Positions 1-8,378 of a stretch of 64,000 nucleotides of DNA are shown piece by piece (within the stretch, counting starts at the first letter, position 1; every line of letters starts with the position of its first letter). Made by a program: the position numbers and the translations under genes. The DNA comes from Thioalkalivibrio nitratireducens DSM 14787 (GTDB lineage: Bacteria; Pseudomonadota; Gammaproteobacteria; Ectothiorhodospirales; Ectothiorhodospiraceae). Below the pieces are notes generated by a model, which did not search any database, was not told where the DNA came from, and saw only the letters and a list, made by a program, of their open reading frames with translations. The stretch is from the NCBI RefSeq assembly GCF_000321415.2, contig NC_019902.2, positions 3,472,001-3,536,000 on the forward strand. Direction: 5' to 3'.

Positions 1-2
1 TC

Positions 3-3000
3 ATGGTGCTGTACGTGACCGCGCGCTTCGACGACGACGGCAGATTCACGGGCCTGGACGGGTACCGGTCCGGATCGGATGCCGTCTGCCGCTTCTTCGA
101 CGATGTGCTGCAGCCTGGCGGAGAATACTGGGTCGAAGGGGTGTTCACGCGGGCGCTGGCGTTGTCCGAGGAACGGAACTTCAGCCAGGAGGTGCTGAGC
201 GGAATCAACGCCTTTGGTACCCGCGCCTTCGTGCGCGCGCTCGAGAGCACCGTGTACGGCGGGACCGCGAGCTTCATGGGGCGGCATCCCGCCGTTCAGC
301 ATGCGCGCGCCGAGGTTGCCACACTGACCGGCACGATCGACGATTTTGCCGAGGCGCTGGGCGAGCGCGTCCCGGCGCAGGCAGAGCCGGGCTGGGCGGG
401 GCTGTCGCGCTTCGAGCCCGCGGCCCAGCATGCGATGCGGCCATTGCTCGAGCAGCGGACCGCCGCCTGGAACGACGTCGAGGCGGCGCTGTGCGCGGCA
501 GTGACGGAATCGCTCGAATCGCGGCATCGCGCCGAGCAGGGGCTCGAGGGCGGCGACGAGGCCGCGCTGGCGTTGCTCGCCGAAGTCGAGCGTCTGTTCC
601 ACGAACTCGATATCCACGGCGTGGGGATGGCATGGTTGAACCACGAGGGCACGCGCAACGTGATCATGCGCTGGCTCGGGTCCGCCGAGGAGCAGCGGAT
701 CGAGGCGATGCAGGCGTTGCAGCGCTACCACGATGCCTATTCGGCGGTGCACGAGATCCGCGATACCGTCGAGAGTCTGTATCGCACCGCGACCGGCGGT
801 GCCGAATCGCTGCTTGCGCGGCCACTGACTGGTTCGCCGCCGCTGACCGCCGATCCGGCGTTTGATCACAGTCTGGCGGTGCGCCTGTTCCAGGAGACGA
901 TGGACGACCTGGACCGCTACGAAACACAGATGCTGCGGATCAAGCGCGAAGCGCTGAACGACAACCGCGCCCAACTCGATGACCCGTTCGATCGCCGCAT
1001 ACAGACGGCGATCCACGCCGCGACGATCGCGTTGAACGACGCCGCAGCGACGATGCAGGGGGCAACGCATGCGCGGCAAAGGCTGTACCGGGTGCAATGG
1101 TGGGCCGCGCACGATCTGCATACCCGGCATTCGGCCGCTTTCGAGCATACGCGCGCGCAACGCGCGAAGATCGAGGAACTGCTCGACGAATTCCGTGCTC
1201 ACTATCAGCCAGTCGAACCCGCGCTGGCGATCCTGCCGCCACCGGCGGTGATCGAAGAACGCGCGGCGACCGATACACCCTACGCATTCGGACTCGACGC
1301 AACGGCGATTCCGTCGGAGACGGTGTACGTCTGGTTCGAGGATGGTACGGAAATCGGCCGCGGCGATACGCTGCTGCACATGTTCGAGGAGCCCGGGCCA
1401 CGGACCCTCGAGGTCCGGGCGCAATGGACCCGATCGGACCGGGTGTTGCGCGACGGCAGCGCGACCGCCGAACTGAGTGTCGATATCCGCGCCGATGCCC
1501 TGCTGCCCGAACTGGCGATTCGGCCGCCGCGCGATCTCGGCGCACTCGCCGAGCCGGACCGTGCCTACGAGTTCCACGCATTGCGCAGCAACATTCCGGA
1601 CGACGCGACGCTGAGCTGGCGGATCGACGGCCGGCCGTCGGGTATCGGTGCCGACGTCGAGCTGCGTTTCGGCGATCCCGGCCCGAATATCGTCGAGCTG
1701 TTCGCCGAGTGGGAGGTTCCCGGAAGCTGGACGGGGCAGGAGCAGGTGATCGCACCGGCACTGACCGTCGAAGTCAACGACCCGGGGCCGCTGCTGGCCG
1801 AACCGTGCCGTATCCTGCTTGCCGGCACTTTCGACGAAGCGGTGCCCGAGGTGGGCATCGAGCAGTTGCTGCGCCGGTTCCCGACTCCGGAGGAAGTCGA
1901 GGATTTCGTTGCCGACCGGGCGGCGGTTGCGGCGCGGCATGGCCTGCGCGCGAGCCCCGACGAACCCGATGCGGTCGATGCGGCCACCGGCCTGACGCAG
2001 CAGTGTGTACCCGAGATTCTGGCGCAATGGCATTCCCGGCGCGCCGACCTGGAGCAGGAATTCCGCGAGCGCTGGGAAATGCTCGACGACGCCACGCTGA
2101 CGCTGCAAGTCGATACCGGGAACTTGCGAGCCCCCGCGGCACTTGGCGTGTCGCTCGCCGAAGCGGCGCAGACGCCGGAACTGAACCGGGTATCGGTGCA
2201 GCTCGAAGCGCTCGGCATGGACCTGTCCGCGCTGCACGCCGAACTGGCGTCGATGCTCGACATCCTGGCCGGTGACGAGGTCCGACCCGGTTGCGGGACG
2301 ATCCCGCCGTACTACCTCTGGCTGGACATCGACTGGACGCTGGACGGCGAAGAGGTCGGTGTCGCCCAGCGCACACCGGATGGCCGGCAAATGATGTTCC
2401 AGGCGCTGGAGGAGAGGGCCTACCCGGTGACCGCGCAGGTCACGCTGCGGTATCGGCGCGGCTGCAACAGCGGGTATCCGCAACTGATTCCCGATCGGGT
2501 GCAAACGGTCCGTACCACGATCGAGATCGAGTTCGAAGACCCGGACGCGCCTTCGCCCCCGCCCGAGGTCGTCGCCGAACCCACCGCGCCCGAGGAACCT
2601 CCCGCGGCGCCGGAACCGCCCGATCTTTCCGAGCTGGAGGAACAGCGGCAGCAGGTTCTGGACGTCTGCGAGGAATGGACCGCGTCGAAGAGCGGGGGCT
2701 ACGGCACGACGACCGAGGTCTGGGACATCGGCAGCCTGCCCGAAGGGACGGCCTTCGATTTCTCCTACAACGCGATGAGCGTGCCCGACAAGTTCGTCGT
2801 CGAGTACCCGGTGGGTAACGTGGTGCTCGACACCGGCTGGCGTGGATCGGCCGCGCGCGCCGCGCGCCGACCCGAGCTCTACCCCGGCGGCGTAACCGGC
2901 CCGGGGCGGGGTGCAGCCGACGACGTGTTCGAAAAGGCCGCAGCCGACGCGTTCAAGGTGACCGTCTACGGCCCGGAAAGCGGCACCGCATGGAACTACC

Positions 3001-5414
3001 GAATCCGGCCGCGCTGCCAGCCGGACGCGGTGCTGCGGATCGCCGAGTCACCCACCCGGGTTACGTACGGCTCGCAGATCCGCTGGCCGGCGACGACCGG
3101 CGGCGGGCTCGAAGTCACGCGCTACACCTGGCAGGCAACGCCGGACCTGAGCTTCGACGAACCGGTGACCACCGAGCCCGCGACGCGAATCACGTTCGAC
3201 CGGCTGGGGCGGGTGCTGCTGTGGGCCGAGGGCAAGCCCCGGGACAGCAGTCTGCCGACAGTCGAGTCGCAGCAGGTCGAGATCGAGGTGGTGCCGCCGC
3301 GGTTCGAGCTGGTGTTCGACCCCCCGCACGGCCAGGCCCGGGTCGGTGACGAGGTGCAGGTGGAGGTGCGCAGCGATCCGGCGCTGCCCGCCGAACTCGT
3401 CGATCACCGCTGGGTGCAGCCCAGCGCGCGCAGCACCTACACCGACAACGCGTCGCGAATCGGCTTCACGGTGGGCGATGGCGATCGTGCGCCGCTGCAA
3501 GACATCCCGCTGCATGTCTGGGTGCGGGTGCCCTATCACGGCGACACCCTGGCGGAGATCCAGGCCACGTACTCGGGGCAGCCCTACGAGGTGCAGATCA
3601 GCGAGCCGGTTCACCGCGGCCCGACCCCGCAGACCTGGGACCCCGAGCGCGGCGGGCTGGTCGATGTGCCCCGCGGTCAGGTCGTCACCGGGCAGGAGGT
3701 GCGGCTGAACGCCAGCGTGCAGCCGACACCCCCGGGAGAAGTGCGCTACCGCTGGTCGGTATTACCGGACGGCGCCCGCACCCACGGCACCACCGGCAGC
3801 AGCCAGACGTTCTCGGCCAGCAATGCCGGCAGCTACACCGTGGAAGTGGTCGCGACCAACGCCGCCGGTCTGGTCCTCGGCCGCGGGAGTCGCAGTGTGA
3901 TGGTGGCGCAGGATCAGCCACCTCCGGTGCCGGCAACGCCCGATGATGCCGAACCCGCCGACGCGGACGCCCCGCCCGCGGCAACGGTCGATCCCGATTC
4001 CCTGCTTACGCCACCGGACGTGATCGATCTGGAGCAGGCCTCCGGTCAACTCGATTCCGATACGCGCGAGCAGCGCCATGCAATCCAGGTGCCGCGGCAT
4101 GGCTCGCTGCGAGTCGATGTCCAGGCTGACGACGGACTGCGGGTCTACATGCGCCTGAAGAATGCCGACGGCCGGCGCCTGGCGAGCGCCAGCACCGGCA
4201 CGAGCCCGAGCGTCGAACGGGCCGATCTGGCGCCGGGTACCTACTACGCCAGGGTCGTTCGCTCCAGCGGGGAAGGGGGCTATCGCTTGAGCACCCGGCT
4301 GTCCGCGCCAAGCGTCGCCAACGATTCCGGGCCCAACGATACCCTCGAACAGGTCCGGCAACACGGCGAGCCGATTCCGTTGGACCGGCACAGCACGGGT
4401 CTGCTCGGCTACCAGGATCGGGACGAACGCGATACCGAAGACTGGTTCCGGTTCGAAACCACGACGCATGGCCAGGTAACGGTTGCGGTCCATGCCGAGG
4501 AAAGCCTGCGTGTGTACCTGCGGCTGAAAGATGCCAGCGGTCGACGCCTGGCGAGCGCCAGCACCAGCCATAGCCCCGAAGTCGCACGAGCCGATCTGGC
4601 ACCGGGCACCTATTTTGCCAGGGTGGTTCGCTCCAGCGGGCAGGGCGGCTACGTGATCACGCCGACGCTGGCAGCAACGACCTACGTCAGTGACCGGGAA
4701 CCCAACGACAGTATCGAACAGGCGCAGCCGATTCCGCTGGGGCAGGACACCCAGGGTTTGCTGGGCTATCTGGATCGGAGTGAGCGCGATACCGAGGACT
4801 GGTTCCGGTTCGAGACCACAGCGCATGGCCAGGTCAAGGTCGCGGTCAATGCCGAGGAAAGCCTGCGGGTGTACCTGCGGCTGAAAGATGCCAACGGCCG
4901 GCGTCTGGCGAGCGCCAGCACCAGCGATAGCCCTGAAGTGGAACGAGCCGATCTGACACCGGGCACCTATTTTGCCAGGGTGGTTCGCTCCAGCGGACAG
5001 GGCGGCTACGTGATCACGCCGACGCTGGCAGCGACGACCTACGCCAGTGACCGGGAACCCAACGACAGTATCGAACAGGCGCAGCCGATTCCGCTGGGGC
5101 AGGACACTCAGGGTTTGCTGGGCTATCTCGATCGGAGTGAGCGCGATACCGAGGACTGGTTCCGGTTCGAGACCACAGCGCATGGCCGGGTAGCGGTCGC
5201 GGTCAGCGCCGAGGAAAGCCTGCGGGTGTACCTGCGGCTGAAAGATGCCGACGGCCGGCGTCTGGCGAGCGCCAGCACCAGCCATAGCCCTGAAGTGGAA
5301 CGAGCCGATCTGACACCGGGCACCTATTTTGCGAGGGTGGTTCGCTCCAGCGGACAGGGCGGCTATACGCTCCGGCCGGTCTTCACGCCGGATCCGTCCG
5401 CGGGCGGCGGTTGA
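3..5414 (+). CDS. Very large multidomain repeat protein, probably extracytoplasmic; 5' end may lie outside the window
   Basis: The frame is open from the window edge, so the first ATG may be internal and any signal peptide may be missing. At least 1803 residues are visible. Residues 1-440 look helical and rich in E, A and R. Residues about 440-880 contain Ig-like beta segments. Residues about 890-1010 hold a two-cysteine beta-sandwich-like region with PDKF and DTGW motifs. Further Ig/PKD-like segments (EVRYRWSV, SYTVEVVATN) follow to about residue 1310. The last 450 residues are four copies of a roughly 119-residue unit with EPNDS, DTEDWFRFET and GTYFARVVRSSG motifs, which resemble pre-peptidase C-terminal (PPC) domains. 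PPC domains are usually found on secreted proteins. No catalytic motif was recognised. A surface or secreted adhesion or binding role is an inference. No neighbour explains its job. Confidence 0.85.
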   Translation: MVLYVTARFDDDGRFTGLDGYRSGSDAVCRFFDDVLQPGGEYWVEGVFTRALALSEERNFSQEVLSGINAFGTRAFVRALESTVYGGTASFMGRHPAVQHARAEVATLTGTIDDFAEALGERVPAQAEPGWAGLSRFEPAAQHAMRPLLEQRTAAWNDVEAALCAAVTESLESRHRAEQGLEGGDEAALALLAEVERLFHELDIHGVGMAWLNHEGTRNVIMRWLGSAEEQRIEAMQALQRYHDAYSAVHEIRDTVESLYRTATGGAESLLARPLTGSPPLTADPAFDHSLAVRLFQETMDDLDRYETQMLRIKREALNDNRAQLDDPFDRRIQTAIHAATIALNDAAATMQGATHARQRLYRVQWWAAHDLHTRHSAAFEHTRAQRAKIEELLDEFRAHYQPVEPALAILPPPAVIEERAATDTPYAFGLDATAIPSETVYVWFEDGTEIGRGDTLLHMFEEPGPRTLEVRAQWTRSDRVLRDGSATAELSVDIRADALLPELAIRPPRDLGALAEPDRAYEFHALRSNIPDDATLSWRIDGRPSGIGADVELRFGDPGPNIVELFAEWEVPGSWTGQEQVIAPALTVEVNDPGPLLAEPCRILLAGTFDEAVPEVGIEQLLRRFPTPEEVEDFVADRAAVAARHGLRASPDEPDAVDAATGLTQQCVPEILAQWHSRRADLEQEFRERWEMLDDATLTLQVDTGNLRAPAALGVSLAEAAQTPELNRVSVQLEALGMDLSALHAELASMLDILAGDEVRPGCGTIPPYYLWLDIDWTLDGEEVGVAQRTPDGRQMMFQALEERAYPVTAQVTLRYRRGCNSGYPQLIPDRVQTVRTTIEIEFEDPDAPSPPPEVVAEPTAPEEPPAAPEPPDLSELEEQRQQVLDVCEEWTASKSGGYGTTTEVWDIGSLPEGTAFDFSYNAMSVPDKFVVEYPVGNVVLDTGWRGSAARAARRPELYPGGVTGPGRGAADDVFEKAAADAFKVTVYGPESGTAWNYRIRPRCQPDAVLRIAESPTRVTYGSQIRWPATTGGGLEVTRYTWQATPDLSFDEPVTTEPATRITFDRLGRVLLWAEGKPRDSSLPTVESQQVEIEVVPPRFELVFDPPHGQARVGDEVQVEVRSDPALPAELVDHRWVQPSARSTYTDNASRIGFTVGDGDRAPLQDIPLHVWVRVPYHGDTLAEIQATYSGQPYEVQISEPVHRGPTPQTWDPERGGLVDVPRGQVVTGQEVRLNASVQPTPPGEVRYRWSVLPDGARTHGTTGSSQTFSASNAGSYTVEVVATNAAGLVLGRGSRSVMVAQDQPPPVPATPDDAEPADADAPPAATVDPDSLLTPPDVIDLEQASGQLDSDTREQRHAIQVPRHGSLRVDVQADDGLRVYMRLKNADGRRLASASTGTSPSVERADLAPGTYYARVVRSSGEGGYRLSTRLSAPSVANDSGPNDTLEQVRQHGEPIPLDRHSTGLLGYQDRDERDTEDWFRFETTTHGQVTVAVHAEESLRVYLRLKDASGRRLASASTSHSPEVARADLAPGTYFARVVRSSGQGGYVITPTLAATTYVSDREPNDSIEQAQPIPLGQDTQGLLGYLDRSERDTEDWFRFETTAHGQVKVAVNAEESLRVYLRLKDANGRRLASASTSDSPEVERADLTPGTYFARVVRSSGQGGYVITPTLAATTYASDREPNDSIEQAQPIPLGQDTQGLLGYLDRSERDTEDWFRFETTAHGRVAVAVSAEESLRVYLRLKDADGRRLASASTSHSPEVERADLTPGTYFARVVRSSGQGGYTLRPVFTPDPSAGGG
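4334..5404 (+). repeat. Three in-frame 357-bp tandem repeats inside the large protein gene
   Basis: The unit is exactly 357 bp (119 codons). The copies beginning at 4691 and 5048 are nearly identical in DNA, including synonymous sites, with only about a dozen differences over some 330 bp. The copy beginning near 4334 is more diverged, and a still older partial copy precedes it at about 4020-4330. This gradient points to stepwise tandem duplication, with the 3'-most pair the most recent or homogenised by gene conversion. Each unit encodes one PPC-like domain. Confidence 0.9.
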
Positions 5415-5790
5415 ACGGTCACCAGCAGGCGCGACGGGCGCGGGCCGGGCCTCCGCGTGAGCCATCGCACGAGCATGCGTCCGCGCCCGCCATGCTGTGG
5501 TCCAGGGGGGCGTTGTGTTCGGCCAGGGCTTGCGGCGTTCCGGAACGCCAGTAATGGCCGGGGAATCGTGGCCCTGGACGGTCTCGTAATAACCGGGCAG
5601 CACACCGACCGGGTGCCGGTCAGCGGGGGGTATTCCCGTCTGAGGAAATGCAGGCCCGACGGCCTGGAGGCGTCGGCTGGCCGTTCTGCCACCTCCCGCC
5701 GAAAACGGCTCCGGCCTGTCCGCCGGCGATCACCGTTTCCGGCCATTTCAGGCCGCCTCCCCGAAATCCTTCGCCGGGTTCACGGACGGT
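5415..5790. other. Intergenic, no supported gene
   Basis: No frame here has a convincing start, ribosome site and coding character together. A perfect 16-bp palindrome, ggcgttccggaacgcc, lies at 5534-5549, about 120 bp past the stop of the large gene. It is flanked by gtccaggg (about 5508) and ccctggac (about 5572), which can pair and enclose it. It could be a terminator-like structure, but no T-tract follows. Confidence 0.4.
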
Positions 5791-5946
5791 TCACGGGCGC
5801 ACAACGGCGTTGTCGTCGTTCACGTGGTCGCTGTAGTCGGCCCGACCGCGGGCACCATCCGCCTCGCGCGCGATCAGGCGCACGACGAAGGCGGAGATGG
5901 CGACGGCCGCAACGATGCCCATCAGGGTAAAAGTGTCGAGGTGCAT
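5791..5946 (-). CDS. Small single-pass membrane protein, 51 residues
   Basis: An ATG at 5946 is preceded on the minus strand by aggagaagtcatc, a good Shine-Dalgarno site at normal spacing. The 51-residue product begins MHLDTFTLMG and has one hydrophobic segment (residues about 8-24, IVAAVAISAFVV) followed by an arginine-rich then Asp/Asn-rich tail ending NAVVRP. It is predicted to be an inner-membrane protein with a short cytoplasmic or periplasmic tail. It stands alone between two intergenic stretches and no family is recognised. The ribosome site plus membrane segment is the main support. Its small size keeps confidence moderate. Confidence 0.6.
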   Translation of the reverse strand: MHLDTFTLMGIVAAVAISAFVVRLIAREADGARGRADYSDHVNDDNAVVRP

Positions 5947-6442
5947 GATGACTTCTCCTGTAACTGGTATTCGTACCTATCGATGCACGTGATGCTTGAC
6001 CCGCGCCGGCAGAGCCCGAGACCGGGCGGTGCGCTTGCGCCAGGGACACCCCATACAGCGTCAACGATACGGGGCATCTGTTGCTCGCACATTTCGCGCA
6101 AGTGCGAATTTGTAACAGTGTGTGTCAGAGCAACACCGCGCATACAACACGGGAGGCGCTCACCCCCCAGCACCGCTGGCCGGCAACGATTCCGGCCTGC
6201 GGGATTGGCCCCCGTCAACGCCGGCGCTGAAATCGGTGAAACCGGCGTCTCGACGGCTGCGCTGGTGAGGACATGGCCACCGAACCGCCGAGGGGGCGAT
6301 GTGACCACCGATGCTGAGTACGGTGCAGTCCCTCGTGTTCTTGGGGTCGGCGGGCCCCCGGTTGCCGGCCGGCCAGAAACAGCACAGCCGGCCTGCACGC
6401 GGCAGCGCGCGGGTCGTCAGGCGGACCGTCGCGCCTACCGCG
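5947..6442. other. Intergenic, no supported gene
   Basis: This is presumably the leader of the small membrane protein on the left and the trailer of the CBS-domain gene on the right. A short inverted repeat, ttcgc-N6-gcgaa, occurs near 6094-6109. A GC-rich inverted repeat built on ggccgg lies near 6361-6395, about 50 bp downstream of the CBS gene stop, and might act in termination. No tRNA or small RNA signature was recognised. Confidence 0.35.
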
Positions 6443-6874
6443 TCACCGCTCGTTGGGAGTATCGCCCTCGTCGGCTTCGGGTTCGACGGCCTCGAGCTGC
6501 TCCATCAGCGTGATCGCCACCCCGAGGAAGTCGGCGTCGGTCACCAGACCGCGCAGTTCCCCTTCACGAGTCACCGGCAGGCAGCTGCGCTTGCGCCGAA
6601 GCATCAGCAGCGCGGCATGGCGGACGTTGCTGCGCTCATCCACCGTATCGAGGTCATGCACCATCACCTCGTGCACGTGGCGTGGCCCATCGCTGCCGGC
6701 GAGCAGCACGTCGGTTTGCGCAACCAGCCCCAGCAGGTCACCGGAGGCATCGAGCACCGGCACGTGACGGATCCTGTGCTCCGCCATGATGCGGCGGACG
6801 TCATCCACGGTTGCATCGGGGTGGACGACCACGAGGTTCTGCCTGGGAGTCATGATATCGCTGATGTCGAGCAT
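6443..6874 (-). CDS. Tandem CBS-domain protein
   Basis: The 143-residue protein consists of two CBS domains, about residues 8-62 and 70-128. The characteristic hydrophobic pattern and short turns are visible (RIRHVPVLDASGDLLGLVAQTD, then SCLPVTREGELRGLVTDADF in the second). An acidic tail ends DEGDTPNER. Stand-alone CBS pairs bind adenosyl nucleotides such as AMP, ATP or SAM and often sense energy state. The ligand here cannot be read from the sequence. A strong ribosome site (ggaggagggg) precedes the ATG at 6874. The next gene upstream on the same strand is an unrecognised protein about 240 bp away, so co-transcription is possible but not shown. Confidence 0.85.
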   Translation of the reverse strand: MLDISDIMTPRQNLVVVHPDATVDDVRRIMAEHRIRHVPVLDASGDLLGLVAQTDVLLAGSDGPRHVHEVMVHDLDTVDERSNVRHAALLMLRRKRSCLPVTREGELRGLVTDADFLGVAITLMEQLEAVEPEADEGDTPNER

Positions 6875-7114
6875 GATTTCGGCCCCTCCTCCGATCTTGC
6901 GTCCATCTTCGCGCAGTCGCGCGGGCGGGTGTTGATTTGCCTCACAACTGCCGCTGCCCGGGGATTCTGGTCATACCGTACTGCAGACGGTCGAAGCCGC
7001 CACCGCCGGCGCCATCTGTCGCTCGCACGGGGAAAAGGATTCCTGCGTCGAGCGGAGTACTCGACGATGCCCTGCCGGAACAGCGGCGGGGTGAATCGTC
7101 CACTCAACCCGATT

Positions 7115-7543
7115 TCAGCCCCGGGGGACGTTGGGGGCGATGCCTCGGTCTTGCGCCAACCCCGTGGGATCCGGCAATCCCGCCTCGAGGCCGAGGTGCC
7201 AGTCTTCCACGAACGCCTCGATAGTCTCGACGAAGTCCGGGTCGTGCTCACGCCGGTTGATCGTGCAATGAATGACCACTGTGGCGCGGTCCGGCGGCAG
7301 ATCCGTGGTGACGGTCCAGGCCAGCGCGTTGGGGCACCCGGGCAGGGTGAAACGCACCCCACCGCGTATCGCCTCCCGGTGCACCGCGAACTCGCCCCAG
7401 ACGCAATAGATGCGCCCGTGGTCTCCGATCGATTCAAGCACCGTATCCACCGATGCACACCATTGCGGCAGCCGCTCGATCGTCAACTCGCGCTGCAATG
7501 CCTCGGCATCGACCCTGACATGCGCGGTCGAAAAAAACTCCAT
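7115..7543 (-). CDS. Unrecognised cytoplasmic protein, about 142 residues
   Basis: The product starts MEFFSTAHVRV and has no signal peptide or membrane segment. It looks like a compact alpha/beta fold: an N-terminal strand, a helix around VDAEALQREL, then alternating strands and a helix around VETIEAFVEDW. Three cysteines are scattered and do not form a pair motif. Two in-frame ATGs occur at 7549 and 7543. The site gggagga abuts the first and is about 6 bases from the second, so 7543 is preferred. I do not recognise the family. It lies just upstream of the CBS-domain gene on the same strand. Confidence 0.6.
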   Translation of the reverse strand: MEFFSTAHVRVDAEALQRELTIERLPQWCASVDTVLESIGDHGRIYCVWGEFAVHREAIRGGVRFTLPGCPNALAWTVTTDLPPDRATVVIHCTINRREHDPDFVETIEAFVEDWHLGLEAGLPDPTGLAQDRGIAPNVPRG

Positions 7544-7936
7544 CGACATTCCTCCCGACCTGCCCGGTCGTCATCCGGGCGGGCGAGCGGCGCCGCTGGG
7601 CCGCGGCTCGCGCCGCCGGTTTGTTGCTGGGGTGAAGTGGTCTACGGCCAGCGGACACCTCGCTCACGATCAGCGCAGAAGCGGCTACCCCCAACCATGA
7701 AGGGCGCGGGCGCAAAAGGCGAACAACGCCACCTGCCGTGGCGGCATCGGCCAACGCATGGGCGTGCGGACCGTGGGTTCCGGCGAAACGATGCGGCTGT
7801 TGCCGCCCGGGTACTGAAGTGGCGGCACCCTGACCCGACTCCAACCGCTACACTGGTGATGAAAACCCGGCACGAACGCTATCCGAGAGCCCATACATGC
7901 CCGAACAACCCCCGTCGGCAAGTCCCTTCCGGTGCG
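7544..7936. other. Intergenic, no supported gene
   Basis: This region lies between a minus-strand gene start and a plus-strand short gene, so both promoters should be here. Open frames exist on both strands but show neither ribosome sites nor coding-like third-position bias. A T-poor, GC-rich stretch dominates, and no clear -35/-10 pair was found. Confidence 0.3.
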
Positions 7937-8182
7937 ATGGACGGCGAGACCGTCGTGCGCGTCCCCAACGACCGTCGCTACGATCTGATCGATCCCCTCC
8001 CCGAGGCCTTCGAAATCCGCACCTTACACGCCCGGGATCTCTCCGGTTCGCGGGACGAGCTGTTCAAGTGCGTCTCCGGCTGGCCGGGCGACCTGCCGCC
8101 CCGCATGCAGGAATACGGCCACCCGATGCCAGGCCTGCGCCACCTGCGGTTCCCCACCGAAGTCGGGGCGTGGAACCAGTAA
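7937..8182 (+). CDS. Possible small unrecognised protein, 81 residues
   Basis: From an ATG at 7937 the frame encodes 81 residues with strong G/C bias at third codon positions, unlike the DNA before it. The sequence (RYDLIDPLPEAFEIRTL, ELFKCVSGWPGDLPPRM) is protein-like and has no membrane segment. No ribosome site is obvious; a GTG seven codons in is an alternative start. The stop at 8180-8182 is followed at once by an ATG at 8183 opening a 36-codon frame that I do not call a gene. It lies upstream of the oleate hydratase on the same strand. It may be an intact small gene or the remnant of a longer one. Confidence 0.4.
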   Translation: MDGETVVRVPNDRRYDLIDPLPEAFEIRTLHARDLSGSRDELFKCVSGWPGDLPPRMQEYGHPMPGLRHLRFPTEVGAWNQ

Positions 8183-8378
8183 ATGCCGTGCATGAGCCAG
8201 GCGCTGGACGAGCAACCGACGAACAGCCGGCTGCCCGAGGCGGTATCCCAGACGCGCGCTGGGCTCGCCGACCACGTGCGCAACCAACCCTGAACCGCCA
8301 CGGACAACCGGTCCGGTCGCTCAGGGCGGCAACCACACCGCCGCACCCCTTGCCCACCACCACGAAGACAGCAAGCAC

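Noticed and set aside
3762-5603. Minus-strand open frame with internal repeats opposite the large repeat protein
   Set aside because: Its repeats mirror the 357-bp repeats of the sense gene. No start site or known fold supports it.
6311-7936. Plus-strand open frame running over the CBS and 142-residue genes
   Set aside because: It is antisense to two better-supported genes. Only its last 81 codons look coding and are listed separately.
8183-8293. 36-codon frame starting right after the 81-codon gene
   Set aside because: Too short, with no ribosome site of its own and no recognisable feature.
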